DNA from: Serinicoccus chungangensis
GTDB lineage: Bacteria; Actinomycetota; Actinomycetes; Actinomycetales; Dermatophilaceae
Assembly: GCF_006337125.1 (NCBI RefSeq)
Contig: NZ_CP040887.1
Location: forward strand, 2,790,001-2,854,000
Reading direction: 5' to 3'
DNA length: 64,000 nucleotides
A program made the position numbers and the translations under genes. The notes under the pieces were generated by a model. It saw nothing but the letters and a program-made list of their open reading frames with translations. It had not been told where the DNA came from and ran no database searches. How positions within the stretch are numbered: position 1 is the stretch's first letter; each line of letters begins with the position of its first letter. Positions 29,462 to 38,605 of the stretch are shown piece by piece.

Positions 29462-31567
29462 TCACGCGCGGGCCGTGCCCTCCGCCCGCACCCCAGCCGC
29501 CCCCGCAGCCCGGTCGACCGCCCTCAGCATCGCCTGCGCCTTGGCGCGCGTCTCGGCATACTCCTCCTGCGGGTCCGAGAGGGCGGTCACCGCACCACCC
29601 ACGCCGAAGGCGAGGTCGCCGTCCGGCCCCCGGGTGAGGGTGCGGATGACGATCGAGGTGTCCATCGACCCGTCCAGACCGATCCACCCGATCGCCCCGG
29701 AGTAGACCCCCCGCGCCCGCCCTTCCAGGTCGTCGAGGATCTCCATCGTGCGCACCTTGGGCGCGCCGGTCATCGAGCCGCCCGGGAAGCAGGCCCGCAG
29801 CACGTCCGCCGGACCCATCCCCGGGGCCAGGTCGCCCCGCACCGTCGAGACGAGCTGGTGCACGGTGGCGTAGGTCTCGACCGCGCACAGCTGCGGCACG
29901 TGCACGCTGCCGGAGCGGCACACGCGGTGCAGGTCGTTGCGCAGCAGGTCCACGATCATGAGGTTCTCGGCCCGGTCCTTCACCGCGGTCGCGAGGTCGG
30001 CCGCGAGCGCGGCGTCCTGCTCGGCGCTGCCGCCGCGCGGGCGGGTGCCCTTGATCGGCCGCGCCTCGACGGTGCGGCTGCCGGCGTCCACCGACACGAA
30101 CCGCTCGGGCGACCCGCTCAGCACGCTGAGGCCGGGGGCGCGCAGCCAGGCGCCGTGCGGCACCGGCGACACCTCCCGCAGCGCCCGGTAGAGCTCGCCC
30201 TCGTCGAGCTCCGACGCGCTCGTGCGGTATGCCGTGGTGAGACAGATCTCGTAGGACTCGCCGCGCGCGATCTGGGCCTGGGCGCGGCGCACCTTGGCGA
30301 GGTACCCCGCCTCGTCGTCGTCCGGCGTCCAGGCCGGGGGCGGGGCTCCTGGACGGTCGCCCACCGGGTCGGCGGCCGTCGCCGCCGGTGGCCCGGTCGC
30401 CATCTCCACGACGGCGCCCACCTCGTCGGCCCACCGCGCCTGCTCACCCGCGGTCGCCGCGTCCTCGATCCACACCGCCCAGACCCGGTCGGTGCGGTGG
30501 TCGAGCACCACGCCACGGTCGGCGAGGAGCAACCAGGCGTCCGGCCACGGCGAACGGTGCGGGCCGGCCGGGTCGGCGCCGGTCTCGGCCTTGACCTCGT
30601 AGCCGATCCAGCCGACGAGCCCGGGCCGCCACGGCACCTCGCCCGGCCGCTCGTCCGCGACCTCCAGCTCCCACGCGTCCAGCTCGGCGTCCACCCGGTC
30701 CAATAGAGGTGCGCCCTCGCCCACCCGGTGGGTCAGCTCGCGGGACAGCGGCCCCCGCCCGTCGGCGAGCAGCGACCAGCCGCTCCCGTCCGAGGAGTCC
30801 AGCCAGACCGAGCTCGGCGCCCCGCCGACGAGGCGCTCGTGCAGCTCGGGGACGGGCACCCGGGCCGCGTCGTCGTGGAGCAACCGGGCGCGCAGCCGCA
30901 CCCGGCGCCCCCCGGGACGGTGCTCCTGCGGCCGCAGCGTGTCGCCGACGGCGACGGCGGCGCCGCCCGCGTCCGCCGCCGTCCGGACGCCCGCCAGCGC
31001 GAGGAAGTTGGCCACGACCCGCTCGCCGTGCTCGGACAGCACGGACTCCGGGTGGAACTGGACGCCCCAGGACGCCCCGTCGGGGTCCGCGAGCGCCATG
31101 ACGCACCCGTCGTCGAGCGCCCGGGCGGTGACCTCCAGCGCCGAGCGCAGCGGGTCGACCACCTCCAGGGAGTGGTAGCGGACGACCTGCAGCGGCGAGG
31201 GTACGCCGTCGAAGAGACCACGCCCGTCGTGCACCACCGGGCTGACGATGCCGTGCCGGGTCAGCTCCATCTCCGCCACCGTCTCCCCCGCCACGTGGGC
31301 CAGCCCCTGGTGGCCCAGGCACACCCCCAGCACCGGGACCTCCCGCTGACGCAGCGCCAGCCCGGACAGACCGAGGTCGCTCTCGACCTGGGGCCGCCCG
31401 GGCCCGGGTCCGATGACCACGGCAGCGAACTGCCGCAGGTCCTGCGCGGTGGCCGGGTGGTCGTGGCGCCACAGCACGGGAGCACGCCCCAGGACACGGT
31501 GCAGCAGGTCGGCCAGGTTGTAGGTGAAGCTGTCGAGGTGGTCGATCAGCAGGACCTCGCCCGCCAC
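29462..31567 (-). CDS. pabAB: Aminodeoxychorismate synthase, fused PabA-PabB
   Basis: First step of p-aminobenzoate and folate synthesis: chorismate plus glutamine to 4-amino-4-deoxychorismate. Residues 1-195 are the glutamine amidotransferase (GPGPGRPQ; catalytic C83 in GVCLGHQ; H172 and E174 in FHPES). The rest is the chorismate-binding domain, with PIKGTRPRG (K506), ENLMIVDLLRNDLHRVC and PGGSMTGAPKVRTMEILDD. Lysine in PIKGT is the residue that separates PabB from anthranilate synthase TrpE (PIAGT). Fused versions of 700 residues are common in actinobacteria. It starts three bases after the pirin stop, so they form an operon. Confidence 0.93.
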   Translation of the reverse strand: MAGEVLLIDHLDSFTYNLADLLHRVLGRAPVLWRHDHPATAQDLRQFAAVVIGPGPGRPQVESDLGLSGLALRQREVPVLGVCLGHQGLAHVAGETVAEMELTRHGIVSPVVHDGRGLFDGVPSPLQVVRYHSLEVVDPLRSALEVTARALDDGCVMALADPDGASWGVQFHPESVLSEHGERVVANFLALAGVRTAADAGGAAVAVGDTLRPQEHRPGGRRVRLRARLLHDDAARVPVPELHERLVGGAPSSVWLDSSDGSGWSLLADGRGPLSRELTHRVGEGAPLLDRVDAELDAWELEVADERPGEVPWRPGLVGWIGYEVKAETGADPAGPHRSPWPDAWLLLADRGVVLDHRTDRVWAVWIEDAATAGEQARWADEVGAVVEMATGPPAATAADPVGDRPGAPPPAWTPDDDEAGYLAKVRRAQAQIARGESYEICLTTAYRTSASELDEGELYRALREVSPVPHGAWLRAPGLSVLSGSPERFVSVDAGSRTVEARPIKGTRPRGGSAEQDAALAADLATAVKDRAENLMIVDLLRNDLHRVCRSGSVHVPQLCAVETYATVHQLVSTVRGDLAPGMGPADVLRACFPGGSMTGAPKVRTMEILDDLEGRARGVYSGAIGWIGLDGSMDTSIVIRTLTRGPDGDLAFGVGGAVTALSDPQEEYAETRAKAQAMLRAVDRAAGAAGVRAEGTARA

Positions 31568-31570
31568 GCC

Positions 31571-32566
31571 TCAGCCCCGCGGGCGCAGCCGCACCTGCGG
31601 CAGCTCGGGGGCGGGGAGGGACTCGCCGCCGGGGTAGGAGAAGGCCCCGAACCGGCCCTCGCTCTCGTGCCCGAGCTCGGCCTGCCACTGCTCGCGCGCC
31701 TGCACGACCTCCTCGTGGGAGCGGCCGATGAAGTTCCACCACATGACGATCTTCTCGCCGAAGGGCGGGCCCCCGAGGAGCAGCACCCGGGCACCCTCGT
31801 CACCCGCCGCGAGCTCGAGCTCCGCGCGCCCCGGGGCGAGGTAGCCCAGCTCGGCGCGCTCGACCACCGCGTCCCCCACGGCCACCGTGCCGTGGTCGAC
31901 GAGCACCCCGTGCTCGTGCTCCGCGTCCACCACCAGCCGGACCCGTGCCCCGGGGTCCAGGACCACCTCCGCACCCAGCAGCGGGGTGTAGGTCGCCACC
32001 GGCGAGCGCGGCTGCTCCCCGTCGACGCGGAGGGTGCCCAGGAAGACGCTGACCCGCCCGCCGGGGACGGTCCACGGCTCGGGCGCGTGGTGCTGGAACG
32101 ACGGCTCCACCCCGGCGTCGGCGGCCGGCAGCGCGACCCACAGCTGGGCCCCGTGGAGCACCCGCAGGTGCGGCTCGTCACCGGTGACGGACACCTCGGA
32201 GTGGCAGACCCCCCGACCCGCCGTCATGAGGTTGAGCTCACCCGGGCGGACGACGGCCTGCACCCCGGTGGAGTCGCGGTGCTCGATCTCACCGCTGAAC
32301 AGCCAGGACACCGTCTGCAGGGCCGTGTGCGGGTGCGGCGGCACGACCATCCCCCCGGACCGTCCCACCTCGTCGGGGCCGTAGTGGTCGACGAAGCACC
32401 AGGCCCCGATCATGGTCCGCCCGCGGGCCGGGAGGGTGCGGCGCACCCGCATCGCCCGGGGCCCGCCGAGCGGCACCTCCCGCGGGGCGAGGACGGTGAC
32501 CTGCCCCTCCGGGGCCGGGCCGTCCCCGCACGTCACCTCGTCCGGGCGGGTCTCCAGCGAGCTCAT
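31571..32566 (-). CDS. Pirin-family bicupin protein
   Basis: 331 residues, two cupin domains. The metal site is visible as HPHTALQTVSWLFSGEIEHRD and GRGVCHSE (His-x-His, His, Glu). C-terminal cupin ends with GGPPFGEKIVMWWNFIGRS, typical of pirins. Pirins act as quercetin dioxygenase-like enzymes or redox-sensing regulators; the role here is unknown. First gene of a two-gene unit with pabAB, three bases downstream, a link I cannot explain from known biochemistry. Divergent from ndh. Confidence 0.9.
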   Translation of the reverse strand: MSSLETRPDEVTCGDGPAPEGQVTVLAPREVPLGGPRAMRVRRTLPARGRTMIGAWCFVDHYGPDEVGRSGGMVVPPHPHTALQTVSWLFSGEIEHRDSTGVQAVVRPGELNLMTAGRGVCHSEVSVTGDEPHLRVLHGAQLWVALPAADAGVEPSFQHHAPEPWTVPGGRVSVFLGTLRVDGEQPRSPVATYTPLLGAEVVLDPGARVRLVVDAEHEHGVLVDHGTVAVGDAVVERAELGYLAPGRAELELAAGDEGARVLLLGGPPFGEKIVMWWNFIGRSHEEVVQAREQWQAELGHESEGRFGAFSYPGGESLPAPELPQVRLRPRG

Positions 32567-32665
32567 CCCCCCATCCTCGCACCGTGAGCAAGGTCTCGTC
32601 GTCTCCACGAGGACCACGGGGCTGCGGCGGAATCCTGCGGTGCGGATCTGTTGTTCACTAGACAT

Positions 32666-34051
32666 ATGAGCGCTCCCCAACCGTCCGCCCCGGCACCCCA
32701 GTCGTCCGCCACCTCCCCCCACCGCGTCCTCATCATCGGCTCCGGCTTCGGTGGCCTGTTCGCCACCAAGGCGCTGTCCGACCCGGCGGTGCAGGTGCTC
32801 ATGGTCGCCCGCACCGGCCACCACCTCTTCCAGCCGCTGCTCTACCAGGTGGCCACGGGCATCCTCTCCGAGGGCGTCATCGCCCCGCCCACCCGGGACG
32901 TGCTGGCCAGCCAGGACAACGTGACGGTCATGCTGGGCGACGTCAAGAGCATCGACATCGACGAGCGCTCGGTGACCGCTGTGACGGCCGGCCAGGACAT
33001 GGTCTACGACTACGACAGCCTCATCCTCGCCGCCGGCGCCAACCAGTCCTGGTTCGGCAGCCCGCACTTCGCCGAGTACGCCCCGGGCATGAAGTCCATC
33101 GACGACGCCCTGGAGCTGCGCGGCCGCATCTACGGCGCCTTCGAGCTCGCCGAGCTCGCCGCCGCCTCCGGCCGCACCGACGACGTGCGCCGCCTGCTCA
33201 CCTTCGTGGTCGTCGGCGCCGGGCCCACCGGCGTGGAGATGGCCGGGCAGCTGGCCGAGCTCAGCAAGCGCACGCTGCGCAAGGAGTTCCGCCACATCGA
33301 CCCCACGCAGGCCCGGATCATCCTCGTGGACGCCGTGGACCAGGTCCTCGCACCCTTCGGCGACTCCCTGGCGGCCAAGACCGAGCGCAGCCTCACCGAG
33401 ATCGGCATCGAGGTGAAGCTCGGCCGCAAGGTCGTCGACGTCGACGAGGGCGGGGTCGTCCTGGAGTCCACCGAGGACGGCAGCCAGGAGCGCATCGAGG
33501 CGCAGACCAAGGTGTGGGCCGCCGGCGTCCAGGGCAACCCGCTGGGTCGCAAGGTCGCCGAGCAGGCGGGCGCCGAGCTCGACCGCTCCGGCCGGGTCAA
33601 GGTCCTGCCCGACCTCACCCTGCCCGGGCACCCCGAGGTCTTCGTCGTGGGTGACCTCGCCGCCGTGGACGGTGTCCCCGGCGTCGCCCAGGGAGCCATC
33701 CAGGGCGGGCGGCACGCGGCGGACCAGATCCTGCGGCGGCTGCGCGGGGAGGAGACCGGCCAGGAGTTCGAGTACTTCGACAAGGGCTCGATGGCCACCA
33801 TCTCGCGCTTCCGCGCGGTGATGAAGCGCGGCCGGATCGAGCTCACCGGCTACCCCGCCTGGGTCGCCTGGCTGGCGGTGCACCTCTTCTACATCATCGG
33901 CTTCAAGAGCCAGCTGGCGACGCTGATGCACTGGGCGGTGAGCTTCGTGGGCCGTGACCGCTCCGAGCGCACGGTCACCGAGCAGCAGGTGTACGCCCGG
34001 CTCGCCCTGGAGTACCTCGGCGAGGACTTCCGCAAGCAGCCCCGCCGCTGA
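32666..34051 (+). CDS. ndh: Type II NADH:quinone oxidoreductase (NDH-2)
   Basis: 461 residues; a single-subunit, non-proton-pumping respiratory dehydrogenase. FAD motif VLIIGSGFGGLFA, FQPLLYQVATGILSEGVIAPP (quinone/FAD region), NADH motif VVVGAGPTGVEMAGQLAEL and late FAD motif VFVVGDLAAVDGVPGVAQGAIQ are all present. The C-terminal amphipathic/hydrophobic stretch (YPAWVAWLAVHLFYIIGF) docks on the membrane. I use the first in-frame ATG (MSAPQ); an upstream TTG is possible. Confidence 0.94.
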   Translation: MSAPQPSAPAPQSSATSPHRVLIIGSGFGGLFATKALSDPAVQVLMVARTGHHLFQPLLYQVATGILSEGVIAPPTRDVLASQDNVTVMLGDVKSIDIDERSVTAVTAGQDMVYDYDSLILAAGANQSWFGSPHFAEYAPGMKSIDDALELRGRIYGAFELAELAAASGRTDDVRRLLTFVVVGAGPTGVEMAGQLAELSKRTLRKEFRHIDPTQARIILVDAVDQVLAPFGDSLAAKTERSLTEIGIEVKLGRKVVDVDEGGVVLESTEDGSQERIEAQTKVWAAGVQGNPLGRKVAEQAGAELDRSGRVKVLPDLTLPGHPEVFVVGDLAAVDGVPGVAQGAIQGGRHAADQILRRLRGEETGQEFEYFDKGSMATISRFRAVMKRGRIELTGYPAWVAWLAVHLFYIIGFKSQLATLMHWAVSFVGRDRSERTVTEQQVYARLALEYLGEDFRKQPRR

Positions 34052-34052
34052 C

Positions 34053-34484
34053 TCAGCCGCGCGTCATCGGCAGGTGCGGTATGCCGTCCTCCAGGTAGTC
34101 CGGCCCGCTGCGGACGAACCCCAGCCGCGCGTACCAGTCCGCCAGGTAGGCCTGGGCGCCGATGTGGACCGGCCCGTCGCCCAGCCGGCGCAGCCCCTCG
34201 CGGACGAGCTGGGCGGCATACCCGTGGCCGCGGTGGTCGCGGTGCGTGGCCACCCTCCCCAGCCGGCGGGTGCCGTCGGGGTCCACCAGCGTGCGCACGG
34301 TCGCCGCGACCTGCCCGTCGACGTCCATCCACAGGTGCTCGGCCGTCGGCTCGACGTCCCGGCCGTCGATCTCGGGGTAGGGGCACTGCTGCTCCACGAC
34401 GAAGACGTCCACGCGCAGCCGCAGCAGGTCGTGCAGCGTCCTGGCGTCGAGGTCGGCGAACCTGGCCGCGTGGAGGGTGCCCAT
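34053..34484 (-). CDS. GNAT-family N-acetyltransferase, ElaA-like
   Basis: 143 residues. The N-terminal LHDLLRLRVDVFVVEQQCPYPEIDGRD is characteristic of ElaA, and RLGRVATHRDHRGHGYAAQLV carries the acetyl-CoA pyrophosphate loop (R/Q-x-x-G-x-G/A). Substrate unknown. Convergent with ndh, whose stop lies one base before this stop codon. A GTATGCCG octamer occurs within its C-terminal codons (Gly-Ile-Pro spelled with ATA). Confidence 0.88.
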   Translation of the reverse strand: MGTLHAARFADLDARTLHDLLRLRVDVFVVEQQCPYPEIDGRDVEPTAEHLWMDVDGQVAATVRTLVDPDGTRRLGRVATHRDHRGHGYAAQLVREGLRRLGDGPVHIGAQAYLADWYARLGFVRSGPDYLEDGIPHLPMTRG

Positions 34485-34589
34485 GCCAGCAGGGTATGCC
34501 GGTGGCCCCGTCCCACCGGCGCCCTCCCGGCCCGGGCCGGTCCGGCCGGTGCCCAGGAGGGAGCGGGTGAGGGCGCCTAGAGTGGACGC

Positions 34590-35669
34590 ATGAGCGACGC
34601 ACCGGGCGGCCCCGAGCCGGTCGACGTGCTGCGCCGGATCGCGTTCCTGCTCGAGCGCGAGCGCGCCGAGACCCGCCGCGTGGAGGCCTACCGCAAGGCG
34701 GCGGCCGTCATCCTGCCCCTCGGGGAGGACGAGGTGCGTCGGCGGGTGGACGCCGGCACGCTGCGCGACCTGGCCGGCATCGGCCCCTCGACCTCGGCCG
34801 TCATCGAGGCCGTCGTGCGCGGGGAGACGCCGGACAAGCTGGCCGACCTCGAGTCCCGGGCCGGCACCCCGCTGGCCACCGGCGGGGAACCGCTGCGCGA
34901 GCTGCTGCGGGGCGACCTGCACAGCCACTCCGACTGGTCCGACGGCGGCAGCCCCATCGAGGAGATGGTGGCCAGCGCGATGGAGCTGGGGCACGACTAC
35001 CTCGCGCTCACCGACCACTCGCCCCGCCTCACCGTGGCCCGCGGCCTCACGGCCGACCGGCTGCGCCGTCAGCTGCAGGTCGTCGATGCCGTCACCGCGC
35101 AGACCGCACCGGGCTTCACGCTCCTCAAGGCCATCGAGGTGGACATCCTCGACGACGGCGGGCTGGACCAGGACGAGGAGCTGCTGGGCGAGCTCGACGT
35201 GCGGGTCGCCTCGGTGCACTCCAAGCTCACCATGGCCCGGGCCGCGATGACCCGGCGCATGGTCGCCGCGGTGGAGAACCCGCTCACCAGCGTCCTCGGG
35301 CACTGCACCGGCCGCCGGGTCATGCCGAGGCAGGGCGACCGGGGCGCCCGCAGCGGCTCCCGCGCGCGCCCGCCGAGCGACTTCGACGCGGCTGCCGTCT
35401 TCGAGGCCTGCGCGCGGACGGGCACGGCCGTGGAGGTCAACTCCCGGCCCGAGCGCCAGGACCCGCCGGGCGCGCTGCTCGACCTGGCCGTGGAGACGGG
35501 TTGCCTGTTCGCCGTCTCGACCGACGCCCACGCCCCCGGCCAGCTCGACTTCCTCGACTACGGCTGCGAGCGGGCGGTGCGCCACGGCGTGCCCGCCGAC
35601 CGGGTGGTCAACACGTGGCCGCTGGAGCGGCTGCTGGAGTGGGCCCGGGACCCGGCGTCGGCGCTGTGA
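34590..35669 (+). CDS. PHP-domain phosphoesterase with N-terminal helix-hairpin-helix region
   Basis: 359 residues. The first 90 (VDVLRRIAFLLERERAETRRVEAYRKAA, then DLAGIGPSTSAVIEAVVRG) look like the HhH region that opens DNA polymerase X. The rest is a PHP domain with metal ligands in GDLHSHSDWSDG, LALTDHSPR, KAIEVDILDDG, ASVHSK, LGHCTGR and STDAHAPGQLD. The catalytic polymerase core of PolX is missing, so this is a PolX-like exonuclease or phosphatase without polymerase. Role inferred: DNA end processing or histidinol-phosphatase-like. Followed by the tRNA cluster. Confidence 0.82.
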   Translation: MSDAPGGPEPVDVLRRIAFLLERERAETRRVEAYRKAAAVILPLGEDEVRRRVDAGTLRDLAGIGPSTSAVIEAVVRGETPDKLADLESRAGTPLATGGEPLRELLRGDLHSHSDWSDGGSPIEEMVASAMELGHDYLALTDHSPRLTVARGLTADRLRRQLQVVDAVTAQTAPGFTLLKAIEVDILDDGGLDQDEELLGELDVRVASVHSKLTMARAAMTRRMVAAVENPLTSVLGHCTGRRVMPRQGDRGARSGSRARPPSDFDAAAVFEACARTGTAVEVNSRPERQDPPGALLDLAVETGCLFAVSTDAHAPGQLDFLDYGCERAVRHGVPADRVVNTWPLERLLEWARDPASAL

Positions 35670-35751
35670 GCCCCGGCGACGCGGGCGGCGCGGACCGTTT
35701 TGGTCCATCCCGTCGCCATCACGTATGCTCATCGTCGTCCTCAACGGATAG

Positions 35752-35824
35752 GTCCCCATCGTCTAGTGGCCTAGGACCCCGCCCTTTCACGGCGGTAACA
35801 CGGGTTCGAATCCCGTTGGGGATG
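35752..35824 (+). tRNA. tRNA-Glu (anticodon TTC)
   Basis: 73 bases. Acceptor GTCCCCA pairs with TGGGGAT (first pair G-T), anticodon loop CTTTCAC reads TTC, T-arm ACGGG-TTCGAAT-CCCGT. Discriminator G. First of three adjacent tRNA genes in the Glu-Asp-Phe order found in many actinobacteria. Confidence 0.97.
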
Positions 35825-35848
35825 CACCAGGTCTCGACCTGAAATCGA

Positions 35849-35922
35849 GGCCCCGTGGCGCAGTTGGTTAGCGCGCCGCCCTGTCACGGCGGAGGTCGCG
35901 GGTTCGAGTCCCGTCGGGGTCG
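35849..35922 (+). tRNA. tRNA-Asp (anticodon GTC)
   Basis: 74 bases. Acceptor GGCCCCG with CGGGGTC (one G-T), anticodon stem CCGCC/GGCGG with loop CTGTCAC (GTC), T-arm with GCGGG/CCCGT. Discriminator G. Lies 24 bp after tRNA-Glu. Confidence 0.97.
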
Positions 35923-35982
35923 CAGAGTAGGAGCGGCGTGGTCACCGGAGAGATCCGGGGGCCACGCCGGATCACTACTTCC

Positions 35983-36056
35983 GGCCAGGTAGCTCAGTTG
36001 GTACGAGCGTTCGACTGAAAATCGAAAGGTCGGCGGTTCGACCCCGCCCCTGGCCA
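35983..36056 (+). tRNA. tRNA-Phe (anticodon GAA)
   Basis: 74 bases. Acceptor GGCCAGG pairs perfectly with CCTGGCC; anticodon stem TTCGA/TCGAA with loop CTGAAAA reads GAA; T-arm GGCGG-TTCGACC-CCGCC. Discriminator A. Third in the cluster. Confidence 0.97.
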
Positions 36057-36062
36057 CGCGAC

Positions 36063-36097
36063 AAGCCGCGGGTCTGCCCTGATGACACCCGCGGCTT
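36063..36097 (+). terminator. Terminator after the tRNA cluster
   Basis: Arms AAGCCGCGGGT and ACCCGCGGCTT are perfect over 11 bp with a 13-base loop, followed by TTCG. It ends the Glu-Asp-Phe transcript. Confidence 0.75.
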
Positions 36098-36139
36098 TCG
36101 CGTGTCCGGGGGACCTGCGGGACGACCTACAGTGAGGGC

Positions 36140-36655
36140 GTGAGCCGACCCTCCACCCTCGCCCGCCCCCCGCAGCAGATCGGCCGGCTCAAGGCGCTGG
36201 CCACCTCCCCCCGAGCGCTCCGGCTCGGCATGAACCTCTGGCCGCCCTTCCTCTGCTCCGGCATCCGGGTGCAGTCGATGGGGCAGGACCTGCGGCACGT
36301 GCGGGTGCGGCTGGCGCACGGCCCGCTGACCAGCAACTACGTGGGGACGCTCTTCGGCGGCTCGCTCTTCTCCATGACCGACCCCTTCTGGATGATGATG
36401 GTCCTGCGGGGCCTCGGACCGGGGTATGTCGTGTGGGACCGGGCGGCCGAGATCGAGTTCGTCTCCCCCGGTCGCGGCCCGGTGGTCGCCACCTTCGACC
36501 TCTCCGAGGCGGTCCTCGACGAGCTGCGGGCGGAGGCGGAGTCCGGCCGACCGGTCCTGCGGTGGTTCGACACCCCGGTGGTCGCCGAGGACGGGACGGG
36601 CACCGTGGTCGCCCGGGTCCGCAAGCAGCTCTACGTGCGCCGCAGGAGGCCCTGA
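36140..36655 (+). CDS. DUF4442 thioesterase-like (hotdog) protein
   Basis: 171 residues. The pattern LRLGMNLWPPFLCSGIRVQ, then NYVGTLFGGSLFSMTDPFWMMM and PGYVVWDRAAEIEFVSPGRG matches the DUF4442 hotdog family, thought to be acyl-CoA thioesterases. The helix with GGSLFSMTDP is the usual hotdog centre. GTG start with GTGAGGG upstream. Its 3' end overlaps the convergent chorismate-enzyme gene by 25 bp. Confidence 0.8.
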   Translation: MSRPSTLARPPQQIGRLKALATSPRALRLGMNLWPPFLCSGIRVQSMGQDLRHVRVRLAHGPLTSNYVGTLFGGSLFSMTDPFWMMMVLRGLGPGYVVWDRAAEIEFVSPGRGPVVATFDLSEAVLDELRAEAESGRPVLRWFDTPVVAEDGTGTVVARVRKQLYVRRRRP

Positions 36656-38520
36656 CCCAGGGCGTGCCGCACGAGGCCGTGCAGCGCGCGCAGGCCGTCC
36701 CGGGAGAGCACCGACTCCGCGTGGCCCTGGATGGAGGCCACCCCGTCGCCGCGCAGCGCCACGACCGCGTCGTCCGGCTCGTGCACCGCCACCTCGAGCG
36801 GGCGCCCCCGCAGGGTCGCCGGGCCCGGTCGGGCGACGAAGGTGTTGTAGAAGCCGAGACGGTGCACCTCGCCCCACAGGTCGACCGGCAGCTGGACCCC
36901 CTGGTTCGGCGCGGGCAGCTTGGACACCCGCAGCCCGGCCGTCGTGGCCAGCACCTGGTGGGACAGGCAGACCGCGAGCACCGGCAGGCCCGCCTCGAGG
37001 CGGGCCTCCAGCAGCCCGTGCAGCCGGGCGATCCGCGGGTCGGTGAGGTCGGTCGGGTCGCCCGGCCCGGGCCCGAGCAGCACGAGGTCGTACCCGGACC
37101 CCTCCCCGGCGACCTCGTCGACGCCGACGCCCTCCCAGCGGCGCACCTCGGGCACCATCCCCAGGTGGCGCACCATGTGGGCGAGCATCTGGGTCCAGGT
37201 GTCCTCGGCGTCGACGAGCAGCACGCGACGCCCCAGCAGGTCGGGGTCGGGGCGGGAGCCCTGAGGGCTGAGCCAGAAGGGCGCGAGCGTGTCGTTGCGG
37301 GCGGCCAGGTCCTCGGCGACACCGGGCAGCGAGCCGAGGTCGACGGCGTACCCGAGGTCGCGCCGCGGCCGCAGCCCGAGCGCGGCGAGCACCCCGCGCG
37401 CCTTGGCCGAGGTCTCGGCGCACTCCGACACCGGGTCGCTGTGCCGCACCAGGGTCGCCCCGGCGCTCACCGACACCGTGCCGTCGCCGCGCACGTGCGC
37501 GGTGCGGATGAGGATGGGCGCGTCCAGCGTCTCCCCGCCCTCGTCGTCCTCCTCCAGGAGGGCGAGCACCCCGGAGTAGTAGCCGCGGCCGGTGGGTTCG
37601 TGCCGGGCGATGACGGTGCAGGCGTTCTCCATCGGCGAGCCGGTGACGGTGGGCGCGAACATCGTCGTGCGCAGCACGTCGCGGACGTCGGCGTCGCTGC
37701 GCCCGTCCAGGAGGTACTCGGTGTGCGTGAGGTGCGCCATCTGCTTGAGGTAGGGCCCGGTGATCCGCCCGCCGTCGGCGCAGATCTGGGCCATCATCTT
37801 CATCTCCTCGTCGACCACCATGAAGAGCTCCTCGGTCTCCTTGGTGTCCTTGACGAAGGCCCTGAACTCCGGCTCCACCTCGGCCTCGTCCAGCGGGTGC
37901 CGGAAGGTGCCGGAGATGGGGTTCATCCAGACCCGGCCGTCGCGCACGCTGACGTGCCGCTCCGGCGTCGCGCCGACCAGGGTGTGCCCGGGGGTGTGCA
38001 CGGCGAAGGTCCAGTAGGCACCGCGCTCGTCGACGAGCAGCGAGCGCAGCCAAGTGAGCGCCGCGACGGCGTGGTCGCCCTCGCAGTGGGCGAGGACGTC
38101 CCGGCGGATGACGAAGTTGGCCCCCTCGCCCTCCCCGATCTCCTCCTCGATGACGCGCCCGACGGTGCGGGCGTAGTCGGCGTCCTCGACGCTGAAGTGC
38201 TCCCCGGCCAGCTCCACCGTGTGGTCCGGGAGCGCCGCAACCAGCTCCTCGAGACCGACGCGCTCGGTGCGGGTCGGCCGCAGCACCCGCAGCGGCGTGT
38301 CGTCCTGACGGGCGTCGAACCCCCGCTCGGCGATCTGCCGGAACGGCACCATGGCCAGCACCGGCGCCTCCGCGTGGGGCCGGGGGATCTCGGCGAGCCG
38401 CTCGAGGTCGGTCACCTCGCCGGCCAGCACCTCGACCTCGTCCTTCCCCTCGCGCCACAGGATCGCCCACGACTGCCCGGAGGGGTCGGCGAGGATCTCG
38501 TCCAGCAGGCGCGGCGGCAT
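36631..38520 (-). CDS. Fused chorismate-binding / glutamine amidotransferase enzyme, PhzE/TrpEG type
   Basis: 629 residues. N-terminal chorismate-binding domain with MNPISGTFRHP (199-209), EEMKMMAQICADGG and TMFAPTVTGSPMENA; C-terminal amidotransferase with GPGPGDP and catalytic C518 in VCLSHQ. This order is found in PhzE (2-amino-2-deoxyisochorismate synthase, phenazine pathway) and in fused TrpEG anthranilate synthases. MNPISGT rather than PIAGT, and CLSHQ rather than CLGHQ, lean toward PhzE, but no phenazine gene is near. It is divergent from a siderophore-interacting flavoprotein across an iron box. Start: the ATG of MPPRLLDE, preferred over upstream GTGs. One of two chorismate-amidating enzymes here. 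Confidence 0.75.
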   Translation of the reverse strand: MPPRLLDEILADPSGQSWAILWREGKDEVEVLAGEVTDLERLAEIPRPHAEAPVLAMVPFRQIAERGFDARQDDTPLRVLRPTRTERVGLEELVAALPDHTVELAGEHFSVEDADYARTVGRVIEEEIGEGEGANFVIRRDVLAHCEGDHAVAALTWLRSLLVDERGAYWTFAVHTPGHTLVGATPERHVSVRDGRVWMNPISGTFRHPLDEAEVEPEFRAFVKDTKETEELFMVVDEEMKMMAQICADGGRITGPYLKQMAHLTHTEYLLDGRSDADVRDVLRTTMFAPTVTGSPMENACTVIARHEPTGRGYYSGVLALLEEDDEGGETLDAPILIRTAHVRGDGTVSVSAGATLVRHSDPVSECAETSAKARGVLAALGLRPRRDLGYAVDLGSLPGVAEDLAARNDTLAPFWLSPQGSRPDPDLLGRRVLLVDAEDTWTQMLAHMVRHLGMVPEVRRWEGVGVDEVAGEGSGYDLVLLGPGPGDPTDLTDPRIARLHGLLEARLEAGLPVLAVCLSHQVLATTAGLRVSKLPAPNQGVQLPVDLWGEVHRLGFYNTFVARPGPATLRGRPLEVAVHEPDDAVVALRGDGVASIQGHAESVLSRDGLRALHGLVRHALGQGLLRRT

Positions 38521-38605
38521 GGGCGGAAGTCTGTCATGCACCACGCCGCGTGCCGCCAGGCGGCGGCCGGGCCACAGCCACCCGGTGGCCGGCCGGTGAA
38601 TTTGG

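Noticed and set aside
36631..38520. Housekeeping anthranilate synthase TrpE
   Set aside because: Lacks the PIAGT motif and has the PhzE/TrpEG fused order; a TrpEG role is still possible and is stated in the feature.
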